Assembly: GCA_963848195.1 (NCBI GenBank)
Contig: CAWKCY010000020.1
Span: 1-64,000, forward strand
DNA length: 64,000 nucleotides
Direction of reading: 5' to 3'
From: CAVQBP01 sp963848195
GTDB taxonomy: Bacteria > Bacteroidota > Ignavibacteria > Ignavibacteriales > Ignavibacteriaceae
Of the stretch, positions 26,225 through 35,096 are shown piece after piece. The stretch's first letter is position 1. Each line of letters opens with the position of its first letter. Made by a program: the position numbers and the translations under genes. Under the pieces are notes generated by a model. That model was not told the DNA's origin, ran no database searches, and saw nothing but the letters and a program-made list of their open reading frames with translations.

Positions 26225-26833
26225 ATGGGAAAATTTGAATTGCCTTCATTACCCTATTCATACGATGCTCTGGAACCCAGCATCGATAAACAAACTATGG
26301 AAATTCATCATACAAAACATCATGGCGGTTATGTTAGTAAATTAAATGCAGCTATCGAAGGAACAGACCTGGTAGATAAATCTTTAGAGGATATTATGAA
26401 AAATGTTTCCAAATATCCGGCTGCAGTAAGAAATAACGGCGGTGGTCATTATAATCATTCTTTGTTCTGGACAATTATGAAGAATAACGGTGGCGGTAAC
26501 CCTTCCGGTGATTTGGCTAATGGTATAAATTCTTCTTTCGGCTCTTTTGAACAATTTAAAAAACAATTCAGTGATGCTGCTGGAACAAGATTCGGTTCCG
26601 GTTGGGCATGGCTTATTCTGAATAATGGTAAACTTGAGATTACTTCAACACCTAATCAAGATAATCCTTTAATGGATTTAGCTGAAAAAAAAGGTAATCC
26701 CATCCTGGGTCTGGATGTTTGGGAGCACGCATATTATTTAAAATATCAAAACAAACGCCCCGAGTATATTGATAATTGGTGGAATGTGGTCAACTGGGAA
26801 GCAGTATCAGAAAGATATAAAAAATTAAAGTAA
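26225..26833 (+). CDS. sodA: Superoxide dismutase, Fe/Mn family (Mn-type signature)
   Basis: The 202-residue protein starts FELPSLPYSYDALEPSIDKQT and carries the metal ligands in MEIHHTKHHGGY, NNGGGHYNHSLFW and DVWEHAYYLKYQNKRPEY. A glycine before the second histidine ligand together with a Gln in TPNQDNPL points to the manganese type, although cambialistic enzymes are known. It has no signal peptide, so it acts in the cytoplasm. AGGAGAAG precedes the start. It follows the iron-sulfur genes and may belong to the same stress unit. Confidence 0.94.
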   Translation: MGKFELPSLPYSYDALEPSIDKQTMEIHHTKHHGGYVSKLNAAIEGTDLVDKSLEDIMKNVSKYPAAVRNNGGGHYNHSLFWTIMKNNGGGNPSGDLANGINSSFGSFEQFKKQFSDAAGTRFGSGWAWLILNNGKLEITSTPNQDNPLMDLAEKKGNPILGLDVWEHAYYLKYQNKRPEYIDNWWNVVNWEAVSERYKKLK

Positions 26834-26935
26834 GATATATTCAATTTTAAGCCCAACTTATTTATTGCCCTCGGCTTTTATCCAACGAATATTATCGGAA
26901 ACAAAAGCTAACACCGGATTTTCAGTTCGATCCCT

Positions 26936-26962
26936 CCCCCTCTCCTTACTAAGGAGAGGGGG
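26936..26962. repeat. Strong GC-rich hairpin in a convergent gap
   Basis: CCCCCTCTCCTT (26936-26947) and AAGGAGAGGGGG (26951-26962) form a perfect 12-bp stem with a three-base loop, followed by TCGGGGGTGAGG. There is no uridine run on either side, so it is not a simple intrinsic terminator. Similar C-rich/G-rich pairs occur as interspersed repeats in many genomes. It sits between the sodA and purD 3' ends and could still end transcription in both directions. Confidence 0.6.
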
Positions 26963-27044
26963 TCGGGGGTGAGGTTGTTTTAAGTATTTTCACACAGCCT
27001 CTTCAGCCGGGGGCTTTAGCTATATATCGTTTATTACCCTGCTT

Positions 27045-28334
27045 TTATTGTAAATTCTTATACGCCTTGTCTGCGATATCTTTCCTAAAATAAATATTGC
27101 TATAATTTATCTTATTTAAGGCATCATAAACTTTTATTTTTACAGAACTTAAATCATTTTGCTTAGCAAATGCTGTAATACCTAGAACTCTCCCTCCGTT
27201 TGTAATTATTTTCCCATTTTCTTCTTTTGTTCCGGCATGAAAAGCTATAATTTCTTTGCTATTTATTTCTTCTAATCCCTGTATTTCAAATCCTTTTTCA
27301 TAGCTATCCGGATATCCTTGAGAAGCCGTCACAACACAAACTGATGCTCCGCCTGAATATAGAACACATTCTTTATCTATATTTCCGGTTGCAGTTGAAA
27401 ACAAAAGTTCTAGAAAATCCCCTTCCAATAAAGGTAAAACAGCTTGAGTCTCAGGGTCACCGAATCTGCAATTATATTCTATAACTTTTGGACCTTCACT
27501 TGTAATCATCAATCCGCAATATAAGCAACCATTAAACTCTCTGTTTTCTTTTTTCATAGCAATTAAAGTAGGAAATATAATATCCGATTTTATTCTTTCT
27601 AATATTTCATCTGTGATAATTGGAGCAGGTGAATATGCTCCCATGCCGCCTGTATTTCTTCCGGTATCATTATCTCCGATTCTCTTATGATCCTGTGAAG
27701 AAGGAAGGCAGATAAAGTCTTTACCATCGGTTATTGCAAATATTGAAGCCTCTTCCCCACTTAAGAATTCTTCAATTATAATTTTGTCTCCGGCATCACC
27801 GAACCTTCTTGTAACGAACATTTCATCTATAGTATCAGAGGCTTCATCATAATCTTTACAAATTATAACCCCTTTACCAGCGGCTAATCCATCTGCTTTT
27901 ATTACCAAAGGATAATTTGATTTTATTAAGAATTTTTTTGTCTTGTTAATTTCCTCTGATGAGAACTCCGAATATTCTGCAGTAGGTATTTTGTATCTTT
28001 TCATTAAACCTTTTGCAAAAGTTTTATATCCTTCAATTTCTGCAGCATTTTTGTTAGGACCAAATACAATTAAACCAATTTGCCGCAAAGTATCCGCCAA
28101 TCCTTCTACCAATGGTTTCTCCGGACCTATTACAACCAAATTTATTTCATTTTGTTTGCAGAAATTTAGTATTTCCTCCTGATTGTCCGGATTTATATTT
28201 ATATTTTTACCGAACTGTTTTGTACCCGGATTACCGGGAATTATATAAAGTTGTTTTAATAATTTGCTTTGTGCTATTTTGTAGGCTAAAGCATGCTCCC
28301 TTCCTCCTGACCCGATTATTAAAACATTTTTCAT
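27045..28334 (-). CDS. purD: Phosphoribosylamine-glycine ligase
   Basis: A 429-residue ATP-grasp enzyme for the second step of purine synthesis, joining phosphoribosylamine and glycine. Signature segments are VLIIGSGGREHALAYKIA, VIGPEKPLVEGLAD, KADGLAAGKGVIIC, RNTGGMGAYSPAP and EYNCRFGDPETQAVLPLL. Length is normal. The ATG overlaps the stop of the upstream glycosyltransferase gene by four bases (ATGA), so the two are cotranslated. The reason for this pairing is unknown. Confidence 0.96.
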   Translation of the reverse strand: MKNVLIIGSGGREHALAYKIAQSKLLKQLYIIPGNPGTKQFGKNININPDNQEEILNFCKQNEINLVVIGPEKPLVEGLADTLRQIGLIVFGPNKNAAEIEGYKTFAKGLMKRYKIPTAEYSEFSSEEINKTKKFLIKSNYPLVIKADGLAAGKGVIICKDYDEASDTIDEMFVTRRFGDAGDKIIIEEFLSGEEASIFAITDGKDFICLPSSQDHKRIGDNDTGRNTGGMGAYSPAPIITDEILERIKSDIIFPTLIAMKKENREFNGCLYCGLMITSEGPKVIEYNCRFGDPETQAVLPLLEGDFLELLFSTATGNIDKECVLYSGGASVCVVTASQGYPDSYEKGFEIQGLEEINSKEIIAFHAGTKEENGKIITNGGRVLGITAFAKQNDLSSVKIKVYDALNKINYSNIYFRKDIADKAYKNLQ

Positions 28335-29617
28335 TCAACTTCTTCTTTGATTAAAAATTGAAATTGCTTGGTTAGCTGTTCTGTTAAAAAGTCCCTTCTA
28401 TGTTTTTCTATATATTCCTGATTCGGCTTTGGCAATTCATTCTTTATGTATAAATCGTATACTTTTAAAATTGTTGATTTAATTCCCTCAACATCATCAG
28501 GTTCGGTTATAAATCCCGCTTCATATGCGACTGTCGCTGTTCTAGCGGCTCCTTTTGGAACACATGCTATTATAGGTTTAAGTGTTGCAAAATATTCAAA
28601 CAGCTTCCCGGGTAGTATTGCATCAATATTCCTTCTCTTACCTACCATAAACCATAGAACATCACTTGACATTAACTTTTCAATTGAATCTTTATGGGAT
28701 AAGTATCCATAATCCATAACATAATTTTCCAGCTTTAACTTCTTTATTAACTTTTTGTTTTCCTTTCTGAGTAATCCTACAAAATTCAGATTGATCTTAG
28801 CTGCTATATCCGGACGTTCCTTTGTAACCTTTTTAAATGCTTTCAGAAAATATTCTGGTGTACTGTATTCTATAAAAACACCGGCATACGTTAAAACCAT
28901 TTTATCTATTTCTTTAGGTAAAGGTTTTATTTCATCAAAATCAGTAGTATCATATCCATGTGATACTATTACAATATCATCAAACGTTAAAAATTTAAAA
29001 TTATTAATTAACTTTTCTTTTATTTTTCTGTTAGTGACTGTAACCTTATCTACGGCTTTTAAAGCTTTATATTCCATCCGCTTATGTAAAAATCTATGCA
29101 GCGGAGTAGGATAAAAAGCAAAGTAGCTTCCAAACCATAAATCACGATAGTCTGCCAATAGCGGAATATCAAATTTTTCTTTTAATTTTACCGCCATATT
29201 AAAAGCAGAGAATGGCGGAATAGTTACGAAAATTATATCAAAGTTTTCTTTCTCCAGGATTTCAGAAGCAGTTTGGTATGCTTTTTTTGACCAAGAAATT
29301 TTATTATCAGGAATAAATATAGTCTGGCTTAACCTATTAAATAATTTCCTAATGATTTCTCCCGGTACCCTTATAGTTCCGTATCTTGATAACAAGGAAT
29401 TTGGATCGTTTCCGGCTGTTCTTATGATTCTAATATTTTCATTCTCTATCTCCTTTAATAAAGAATCATCATGTGCAAAGTATCCAACACTGCTTGTTGT
29501 AATAACTGTAGGCTCCCAGTTATAACGCTTCATATATTTAACGAATTTAAGTGTTCTTTGAACCCCACTTAAACCCATTGGAGGGAAATAATATGCAATT
29601 ACTAATACTTTAAACAT
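28331..29617 (-). CDS. Glycosyltransferase, GT4-like (GT-B fold)
   Basis: The 428-residue protein starts with FKVLVIAYYFPPMGLSGVQR, typical of the first Rossmann domain of group 1 glycosyltransferases, and its second domain has VDKVTVTNRKIKE, TYAGVF and the nucleotide-sugar-binding stretch LPGKLFEYFATLKPIIA. It has no signal peptide, so is cytoplasmic or membrane-associated. The sugar and acceptor are unknown; surface polysaccharide or a lipid glycosylation role is plausible. It overlaps purD by four bases. Confidence 0.85.
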   Translation of the reverse strand: MFKVLVIAYYFPPMGLSGVQRTLKFVKYMKRYNWEPTVITTSSVGYFAHDDSLLKEIENENIRIIRTAGNDPNSLLSRYGTIRVPGEIIRKLFNRLSQTIFIPDNKISWSKKAYQTASEILEKENFDIIFVTIPPFSAFNMAVKLKEKFDIPLLADYRDLWFGSYFAFYPTPLHRFLHKRMEYKALKAVDKVTVTNRKIKEKLINNFKFLTFDDIVIVSHGYDTTDFDEIKPLPKEIDKMVLTYAGVFIEYSTPEYFLKAFKKVTKERPDIAAKINLNFVGLLRKENKKLIKKLKLENYVMDYGYLSHKDSIEKLMSSDVLWFMVGKRRNIDAILPGKLFEYFATLKPIIACVPKGAARTATVAYEAGFITEPDDVEGIKSTILKVYDLYIKNELPKPNQEYIEKHRRDFLTEQLTKQFQFLIKEEVE

Positions 29618-29712
29618 TAAAAAGAAATTTCACTTATGATTATTAATATAAAATATTATCTGAATATATATTTGAAAAATCTGTTATTAAAAAATAAAAC
29701 TTACTCTCTGTC

Positions 29713-31176
29713 TTATATATGATAATTTGGAGCTTCTTTTGTAATTATAACATCATGCGGATGACTTTCCCTCAAACCAGCAAGGGTAATTTTAATAAAT
29801 TTAGATTTAGTCTTAAGCTCTTTTATATTTTTCACCCCGCAATAACCCATTGCAGCTCTTAAGCCCCCTATTAGTTGATAAATTGTATCAGATAACTCCC
29901 CCTTAAAAGGAACTCGGCCTTCAACTCCTTCGGGAACTAACTTGGCAATGTCGTCTTCTACATCCTGAAAATACCTGTCTTTACTTCCCCTTTTCATAGC
30001 AGATAATGATCCCATCCCGCGGTAAAGTTTAAAGCTTCTGCCTTCAAAAAGGATCTTTTCACCCGGACTTTCTTCAACTCCCGCAAAAAAACCGCCTATC
30101 ATTACAGCATCTGCTCCGGCAGCAATGGCTTTTGGCAAATCGCCTGTTTGTTTTATACCTCCATCAGCTATTACAGGTATATTTTTATTTTTTGCTGCTC
30201 TATACGCTTCCGATATTGCCGAAATCTGAGGAACACCAACTCCAGCTATTACTCTCGTTGTACAAATTGAACCAGGTCCTATACCGATTTTGATTGCATC
30301 AACCTTACAATTTATTAAATCAACTGCTGCTCCATAAGTCCCTATATTACCTGCTATTATTTGCTCATATTTGAATTTATTTCTAACTTCTTTAATCGTC
30401 TTTATTACTCCCTGAGAATGACCATGAGCAGTATCGATTACTATAACATCTGCCCCCGCATTCGATAAAGCTGATACTCTGTCTAACGTATCATATGTTA
30501 CTCCTACTGCCGCACCTACTCTCAATCTTCCATGTTGGTCTTTGCATGCATGAGGATGCCTTTTCTTCTTCTGAATATCTTTGAATGTTATCAGACCTTT
30601 TAAAATATTATTTTTATCTACAACAGGAAGTTTTTCAATCTTATATTTTTGTAAAATCTTCTCTGCTTTTTCAAGGGTTGTTCCTACAGGAGCGGTAATT
30701 AGGTTTTCCTTAGTCATTAGTTCTTTAACTATAAGCTTCTGGTTTGGTTCAAATCTTAAATCACGGTTTGTTAATATTCCAACTAATTTACCACCGTTTT
30801 CAATAATCGGAATTCCTGAGATTCTATATTTTTTCATCAAATTAAGTGCATCGCCGATGGTCTTATCCGGCAAAAGTGTAATTGGATTTTGAATCATTCC
30901 GCTCTCAGATCTTTTTACCCTGTCAACTTCTTCACATTGTTCCTCTATGGTCATATTTTTATGCAGTATCCCGATTCCACCTTCCCTTGCGATGGCAATT
31001 GCCATAGCAGATTCCGTCACAGTATCCATTGCTGCGGATACTAAAGGAATATTCAATGTTATATCGTGTGTTAACCTGGTTCTAATATCAACTTCTCTAG
31101 GAAGAAAAGAAGATTTTCCAGGTTCAAGTAATATATCATCAAAGGTAAGCCCTTCTCTAAGATTTTTTTCTATCAT
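29713..31176 (-). CDS. guaB: Inosine-5'-monophosphate dehydrogenase
   Basis: The 487-residue enzyme converts IMP to XMP for guanine nucleotide synthesis. Start at ATG 31176 (MIEKNLREGLTFDDILLEPG) matches the usual IMPDH length; the frame runs on to a GTG at 31206 that overlaps the terminator hairpin upstream. Two CBS domains lie at about residues 95-205. The catalytic Cys is in GPGSICTTRVIAGVG and the flap contains GSKDRYFQ. A 17-base hairpin with a uridine run, belonging to the upstream gcdH gene, ends just before the start, so guaB probably has its own promoter or is attenuated. Confidence 0.95.
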   Translation of the reverse strand: MIEKNLREGLTFDDILLEPGKSSFLPREVDIRTRLTHDITLNIPLVSAAMDTVTESAMAIAIAREGGIGILHKNMTIEEQCEEVDRVKRSESGMIQNPITLLPDKTIGDALNLMKKYRISGIPIIENGGKLVGILTNRDLRFEPNQKLIVKELMTKENLITAPVGTTLEKAEKILQKYKIEKLPVVDKNNILKGLITFKDIQKKKRHPHACKDQHGRLRVGAAVGVTYDTLDRVSALSNAGADVIVIDTAHGHSQGVIKTIKEVRNKFKYEQIIAGNIGTYGAAVDLINCKVDAIKIGIGPGSICTTRVIAGVGVPQISAISEAYRAAKNKNIPVIADGGIKQTGDLPKAIAAGADAVMIGGFFAGVEESPGEKILFEGRSFKLYRGMGSLSAMKRGSKDRYFQDVEDDIAKLVPEGVEGRVPFKGELSDTIYQLIGGLRAAMGYCGVKNIKELKTKSKFIKITLAGLRESHPHDVIITKEAPNYHI

Positions 31177-31195
31177 ATTATATCTCTTAAATATT

Positions 31196-31217
31196 AAAAA
31201 GACCACGCAAGGTGGTC
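31196..31217 (-). terminator. Rho-independent terminator of the glutaryl-CoA dehydrogenase gene
   Basis: On the minus strand GACCAC (31217-31212) pairs with GTGGTC (31206-31201) around a five-base loop and is followed by TTTTT (31200-31196). It starts 17 bases after the stop of the gcdH gene and ends about 20 bases before the guaB start codon. Confidence 0.82.
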
Positions 31218-31233
31218 ATATTTTATGAATTAT

Positions 31234-32403
31234 TTAATCATACGCGGGAAATCCCGTGATATCTTCACCCAGAATTAAGGTATGCATTTCATGGGTTCCT
31301 TCGTATGTTTTGACTGCTTCCAAATTCATTGAATGCCGCATTACCGGATATTCATCCAGAATTCCATTTGCTCCTAATATTTCCCGTGAAATTCTGGCAA
31401 TCTCAAGTGCTTTTTCACAATTATTCCGTTTGGCTAACGATACATGAGTATGCCTCAAAGTGCCATTATCCTTCATTTTTCCTAATTGAACATTTAACAA
31501 TTGTGCTTTAGTTATTTCAGTTAAAATATAAACAAGTTTTTCCTGAGTCATCTGGTACGCCGCTATAGGCTTGCTGAACTGAACTCTCGACTTTGCGTAG
31601 TTTAAAGCAGAATCATAGCATGCCATCATTGAACCTACTACTCCCCATGCTATCCCATAACGGGCCTGATTTAAACACATTAAAGCATTTTTTAATCCTG
31701 AAGTATTCGGCAGAATGTTTTCTTCCGGTACTTCCACATTGTCTAAAATCAATTCAGATGTAACAGATGCTTTTAATGAATGCTTACCTTTCATTTCTGG
31801 AGCAGTAAATCCTTTCATTCCTTTTTCAACTAAAAAGCCTCTGATATTCCCTTCCAGTTTTGCCCAAACAACAGCTATATCTGCAATTGTGCCGTTTGTA
31901 ATCCACATCTTGGCACCATTTAAGATATATCCATTCTCTACTTTATCGGCTTTTGAAACCATTCCCCCCGGATTTGAACCGTAATCAGGTTCTGTTAATC
32001 CAAAACATCCTATCTTTTCTCCTTTAGCCAGAAAAGGCAGCCAATAATTCTTCTGTTTTTCGCTTCCAAATGTAAAGATCGGATACATAACAAGAGCACT
32101 TTGAACGGAAATAAAGCTCCTTATCCCGCTGTCACCTCTTTCTAATTCCTGCATTACCAGCCCATATGCCAGGTTATTCATCCCGGCACATCCGTATTTT
32201 TCCGGTAAATTAGAACCTAATAAATTCATTTCTGCCATTTTGGGAATTAATTCCAGCGGGAATTTCCCTTCCCTGTTATAATTTTCAATTACAGGAATAA
32301 TTTCGCTCGAAACAAATTCTCTAACGGTATCTCTGATTAAAATTTCTTCTTCAGTTAATAATGAATCGATATTAAAATAATCTACGCCATTAAATTTGGC
32401 CAT
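31234..32403 (-). CDS. gcdH: Glutaryl-CoA dehydrogenase-like acyl-CoA dehydrogenase
   Basis: A 389-residue flavoenzyme of the acyl-CoA dehydrogenase family. RSFISVQSALVMYPI (from about residue 94) matches the Arg that binds the glutaryl carboxylate in glutaryl-CoA dehydrogenase, and TYEGTHEMHTLILGEDITG contains the catalytic base (Glu368) in the GCDH context. It would oxidise and decarboxylate glutaryl-CoA to crotonyl-CoA in lysine/tryptophan or aromatic breakdown, feeding electrons to ETF. No other pathway genes are nearby. It ends in a clear intrinsic terminator. A non-decarboxylating variant cannot be excluded by eye. Confidence 0.88.
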   Translation of the reverse strand: MAKFNGVDYFNIDSLLTEEEILIRDTVREFVSSEIIPVIENYNREGKFPLELIPKMAEMNLLGSNLPEKYGCAGMNNLAYGLVMQELERGDSGIRSFISVQSALVMYPIFTFGSEKQKNYWLPFLAKGEKIGCFGLTEPDYGSNPGGMVSKADKVENGYILNGAKMWITNGTIADIAVVWAKLEGNIRGFLVEKGMKGFTAPEMKGKHSLKASVTSELILDNVEVPEENILPNTSGLKNALMCLNQARYGIAWGVVGSMMACYDSALNYAKSRVQFSKPIAAYQMTQEKLVYILTEITKAQLLNVQLGKMKDNGTLRHTHVSLAKRNNCEKALEIARISREILGANGILDEYPVMRHSMNLEAVKTYEGTHEMHTLILGEDITGFPAYD

Positions 32404-32470
32404 AAAACCTCTTTGTATATCTTTTCAGGAATTAAATGTAAAATTAAAGGATTAAATATAGACAAGCAAT

Positions 32471-32540
32471 AACAAGTGTAAGTTCAAGTGCAAGCTGAAA
32501 CAGGAGTAATCCACTTACTCTTGCACTTACACTTGCTCTT
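32471..32540. repeat. ACTTG-type hexamer repeat forming an inverted pair, locus 2
   Basis: AACAAGTGTAAGTTCAAGTG continuing to CAAG (32471-32494) faces CTTGCACTTACACTTGCTC (32520-32538), so the locus can fold as an imperfect hairpin with about 25 bases between. It is located between the gcdH start and the 3' end of the first permease gene. Confidence 0.6.
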
Positions 32541-32542
32541 AT

Positions 32543-33775
32543 TTATTCATATCGCAGAGCCTCAATAGGATCAAGGTTTGCCGCTTTATAAGCCGGATAT
32601 GTACCAAATATTACACCTACGGTAACACATAGAGTAAGCCCAATAAATATCCAATCTACAGGAATAGCTATTTTTGCACTGATTAAAGTCCCTACAAAAT
32701 TGCCGATTGTTATACCTAAACCAATTCCAATTAATCCCCCAATTGCACACAATGTTATCGCTTCTATTAAAAATTGAGCCAGAATTGTCTTTTTCCTTGC
32801 TCCAACTGCCTTCCTTATGCCTATTTCCCTGGTTCTTTCAGTGACTGAAACAAGCATAATATTCATTATCCCTACCCCTGCAGCTAAAAGTGCTATAATA
32901 GATATTACCAGTGCACCGATACGGATTCCCCCTGTCATATCATTTATTTGCCCCATTACAGATTCATTACTAAAAATATCAAAATCATTATCTTCTCCGG
33001 GAGGTACCTTTCTTATAGTTCTCATATAACCGATTGCTGTTTCAATAGCGGATAAATAATCCCCCTGGCCATTCGACATTATAGTGATTGAAACACTTCT
33101 TCTTCTCTTTCCGTACATAGATTGGAATGTTGTAATTGGTATCACTATATAATTATCCTGCGATTGTCCGAAAAATTCAGGTTGTTTTTCAAGTATTCCG
33201 ATTACCTTCAATGGTCGTCCGTCTAATCTAACAAATTGATTAAGTGGATCTATGTTATAAAATATTTTATCTACAACTGCATGACCCAATACACATACAT
33301 TGTTTGAATAATCAATATCGGTTCTCCTGATTTCCCTTCCATCTTCGATGTTAAGATTATGTGTTGGGAAGGCACCTTCGGTTACTCCAACAACATAAGT
33401 ATCCGGATTAGTTTCCCTATTTTCAAATTTAATTACCTTTCCTCCTGCCCCTTGATCAGCTCCAAGATATTTCACATTCGTCATCATATCTTCGAGACGG
33501 TAAAAATCATTAAGAGTTATATCCTTCCTATTCCTGATCTTGTCCCAGGTATTCCTATCGCCTGTATAAATTGCCGGAAATTTTTGAATCTGAAAGGTGT
33601 TTTTACTTAAGAATTGTACTCCCTCTTCTATAGTAGTTTGAAGCATAGTTATAATTGTCATAATAACAATTATTGAAAATATTCCAACAACTACTCCTAA
33701 AACAGTAAGTAGGGTTCTTAATCGGTTAGTTTTTAAAGATTGAAAAGCAAGAATTATTAACTGCGCGATTTTCAT
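32543..33775 (-). CDS. MacB/FtsX-type ABC transporter permease (third permease gene)
   Basis: The 410-residue protein has an N-terminal membrane segment (LLTVLGVVVGIFSIIVIM), a large periplasmic MacB-type domain (residues 60-265) and three C-terminal membrane segments with the FtsX signature IMNIMLVSVTERTREIGIRKAVGA. It has no ATP-binding domain of its own, which is encoded at 36376. It is the last gene of a six-gene export operon. It resembles its upstream neighbour at 33864 along its whole length (for example the identical ending AYKAANLDPIEALRYE), which implies a tandem duplication. Confidence 0.9.
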   Translation of the reverse strand: MKIAQLIILAFQSLKTNRLRTLLTVLGVVVGIFSIIVIMTIITMLQTTIEEGVQFLSKNTFQIQKFPAIYTGDRNTWDKIRNRKDITLNDFYRLEDMMTNVKYLGADQGAGGKVIKFENRETNPDTYVVGVTEGAFPTHNLNIEDGREIRRTDIDYSNNVCVLGHAVVDKIFYNIDPLNQFVRLDGRPLKVIGILEKQPEFFGQSQDNYIVIPITTFQSMYGKRRRSVSITIMSNGQGDYLSAIETAIGYMRTIRKVPPGEDNDFDIFSNESVMGQINDMTGGIRIGALVISIIALLAAGVGIMNIMLVSVTERTREIGIRKAVGARKKTILAQFLIEAITLCAIGGLIGIGLGITIGNFVGTLISAKIAIPVDWIFIGLTLCVTVGVIFGTYPAYKAANLDPIEALRYE

Positions 33776-33819
33776 TCTATCCCCTCCGGAATTGAATAAT
33801 CATGTAATTTAACAACTAT

Positions 33820-33863
33820 ACTTGAACTTACACTTGCTCATGAACTTAATCTTGCACTTGCAC
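33820..33863. repeat. ACTTG-type hexamer repeat, locus 3
   Basis: ACTTGAACTTACACTTGCTC and following related units lie in the short gap between two duplicated permease genes and run up to the stop codon of the second. It is the same family as the loci at 11918, 32471 and 55799. Confidence 0.5.
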
Positions 33864-35096
33864 TCATTCATACCTCAACGCTTCGATTGGGTCCAGATTA
33901 GCTGCTTTATATGCAGGATAAGTACCAAAAACTACCCCGACAATAATACATAAAGTCATCCCGATAGCCACCCAATCGTACGGTATTGCAGATTTAGCAT
34001 TTATCAATCCGCCTACAAAATTTCCAACCCCTATCCCAAGAGCTATTCCTATAAATCCGCCGGCTATGCATAAAAAAATTGCTTCCAATAAAAATTGAAT
34101 CAATATGGATTTTTTCCTGGCTCCAATCGCTTTTCTGATCCCTATTTCACGGGTTCTTTCCGTAACTGAGACAAGCATTATATTCATTATCCCAATACCG
34201 GCAGCTAACAACGCTATTATTGATACTACCAGTGCCCCTATTTTTATACCCCCTGTTATATCATTTACCTGTGTTATTAATGATTCATTGCTGAAAATAT
34301 CGAAATCATTTTCTTCGCCTGGCTTTATTTTCCTTATAGTTCTCATATAACCAATAGCAGCTTCAATTGTAGAATCATAGCTGCTTTTATCATAAGACAT
34401 TACTGTAATATTTATACTTCTTTGTCTTTTTCCGTAAGTTGATTGAAAAGTAGTAATTGGCATCGCAATAAAATTATCCCTGCTTTGTCCAAACATTTGA
34501 GACTGTGCTTCCAAAACCCCAATTATCATTAATGGTTTACCTCCTACCCTTATCACCTGTCCTATAGGATTAATATTATAGAACAGTTTATCAACAACAT
34601 CACTTCCGATTACACAAACATCATTAGAATATTTTATATCAAGATCCCTTAAATCTCTCCCTTCGTCTACAACCCAATTATTTGTTTTCATAGCTTCCAT
34701 TGTAATACCTGCTATCTGTACATTTGGATTTGTCTCTTTATTCCCAAATTTAATTACTTCACCAAACTGCCATTCTTCTCCTCCTACATACATCGCTTGT
34801 TTCAACATATCTTTAAGTCTGTAATATTCCTCAATTGTTATATCCTTCCTGTTTCTATATTTAGACATAGAGCCAGGTCCGCCCCCATGCATCGCAGGAA
34901 ATTTCTGTATTTGAAAGGTATTTTTATTCAGCATTGAGAACCCGCTTTCAATACTGCCTTGCAGCATAGTAATTATTGTCATTATTACAATTATTGAAAA
35001 AATACCTACAACTATCCCGAGAATTGTAAGAAGTGTTCTTAACCTGTTTCCTTTTAATGACTGAAGTGATATCGAAAGAATTTCTTTGACTTTCAT
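33864..35096 (-). CDS. MacB/FtsX-type ABC transporter permease (second permease gene)
   Basis: A 410-residue paralogue of the 32543 protein with the same layout: membrane segment near residue 22-44, periplasmic domain, and a C-terminal FtsX region with VTERTREIGIRKAIGARKKS. The start overlaps the stop of the upstream permease gene at 35096 by one base. The duplicated pair may form heterodimers, since ABC exporters of this type need two permease subunits per complex. Confidence 0.9.
   Translation of the reverse strand: MKVKEILSISLQSLKGNRLRTLLTILGIVVGIFSIIVIMTIITMLQGSIESGFSMLNKNTFQIQKFPAMHGGGPGSMSKYRNRKDITIEEYYRLKDMLKQAMYVGGEEWQFGEVIKFGNKETNPNVQIAGITMEAMKTNNWVVDEGRDLRDLDIKYSNDVCVIGSDVVDKLFYNINPIGQVIRVGGKPLMIIGVLEAQSQMFGQSRDNFIAMPITTFQSTYGKRQRSINITVMSYDKSSYDSTIEAAIGYMRTIRKIKPGEENDFDIFSNESLITQVNDITGGIKIGALVVSIIALLAAGIGIMNIMLVSVTERTREIGIRKAIGARKKSILIQFLLEAIFLCIAGGFIGIALGIGVGNFVGGLINAKSAIPYDWVAIGMTLCIIVGVVFGTYPAYKAANLDPIEALRYE

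Noticed and set aside
26936..26962. Classic intrinsic terminator
   Set aside because: The stem is perfect but there is no uridine run after it on either strand; kept as a repeat.
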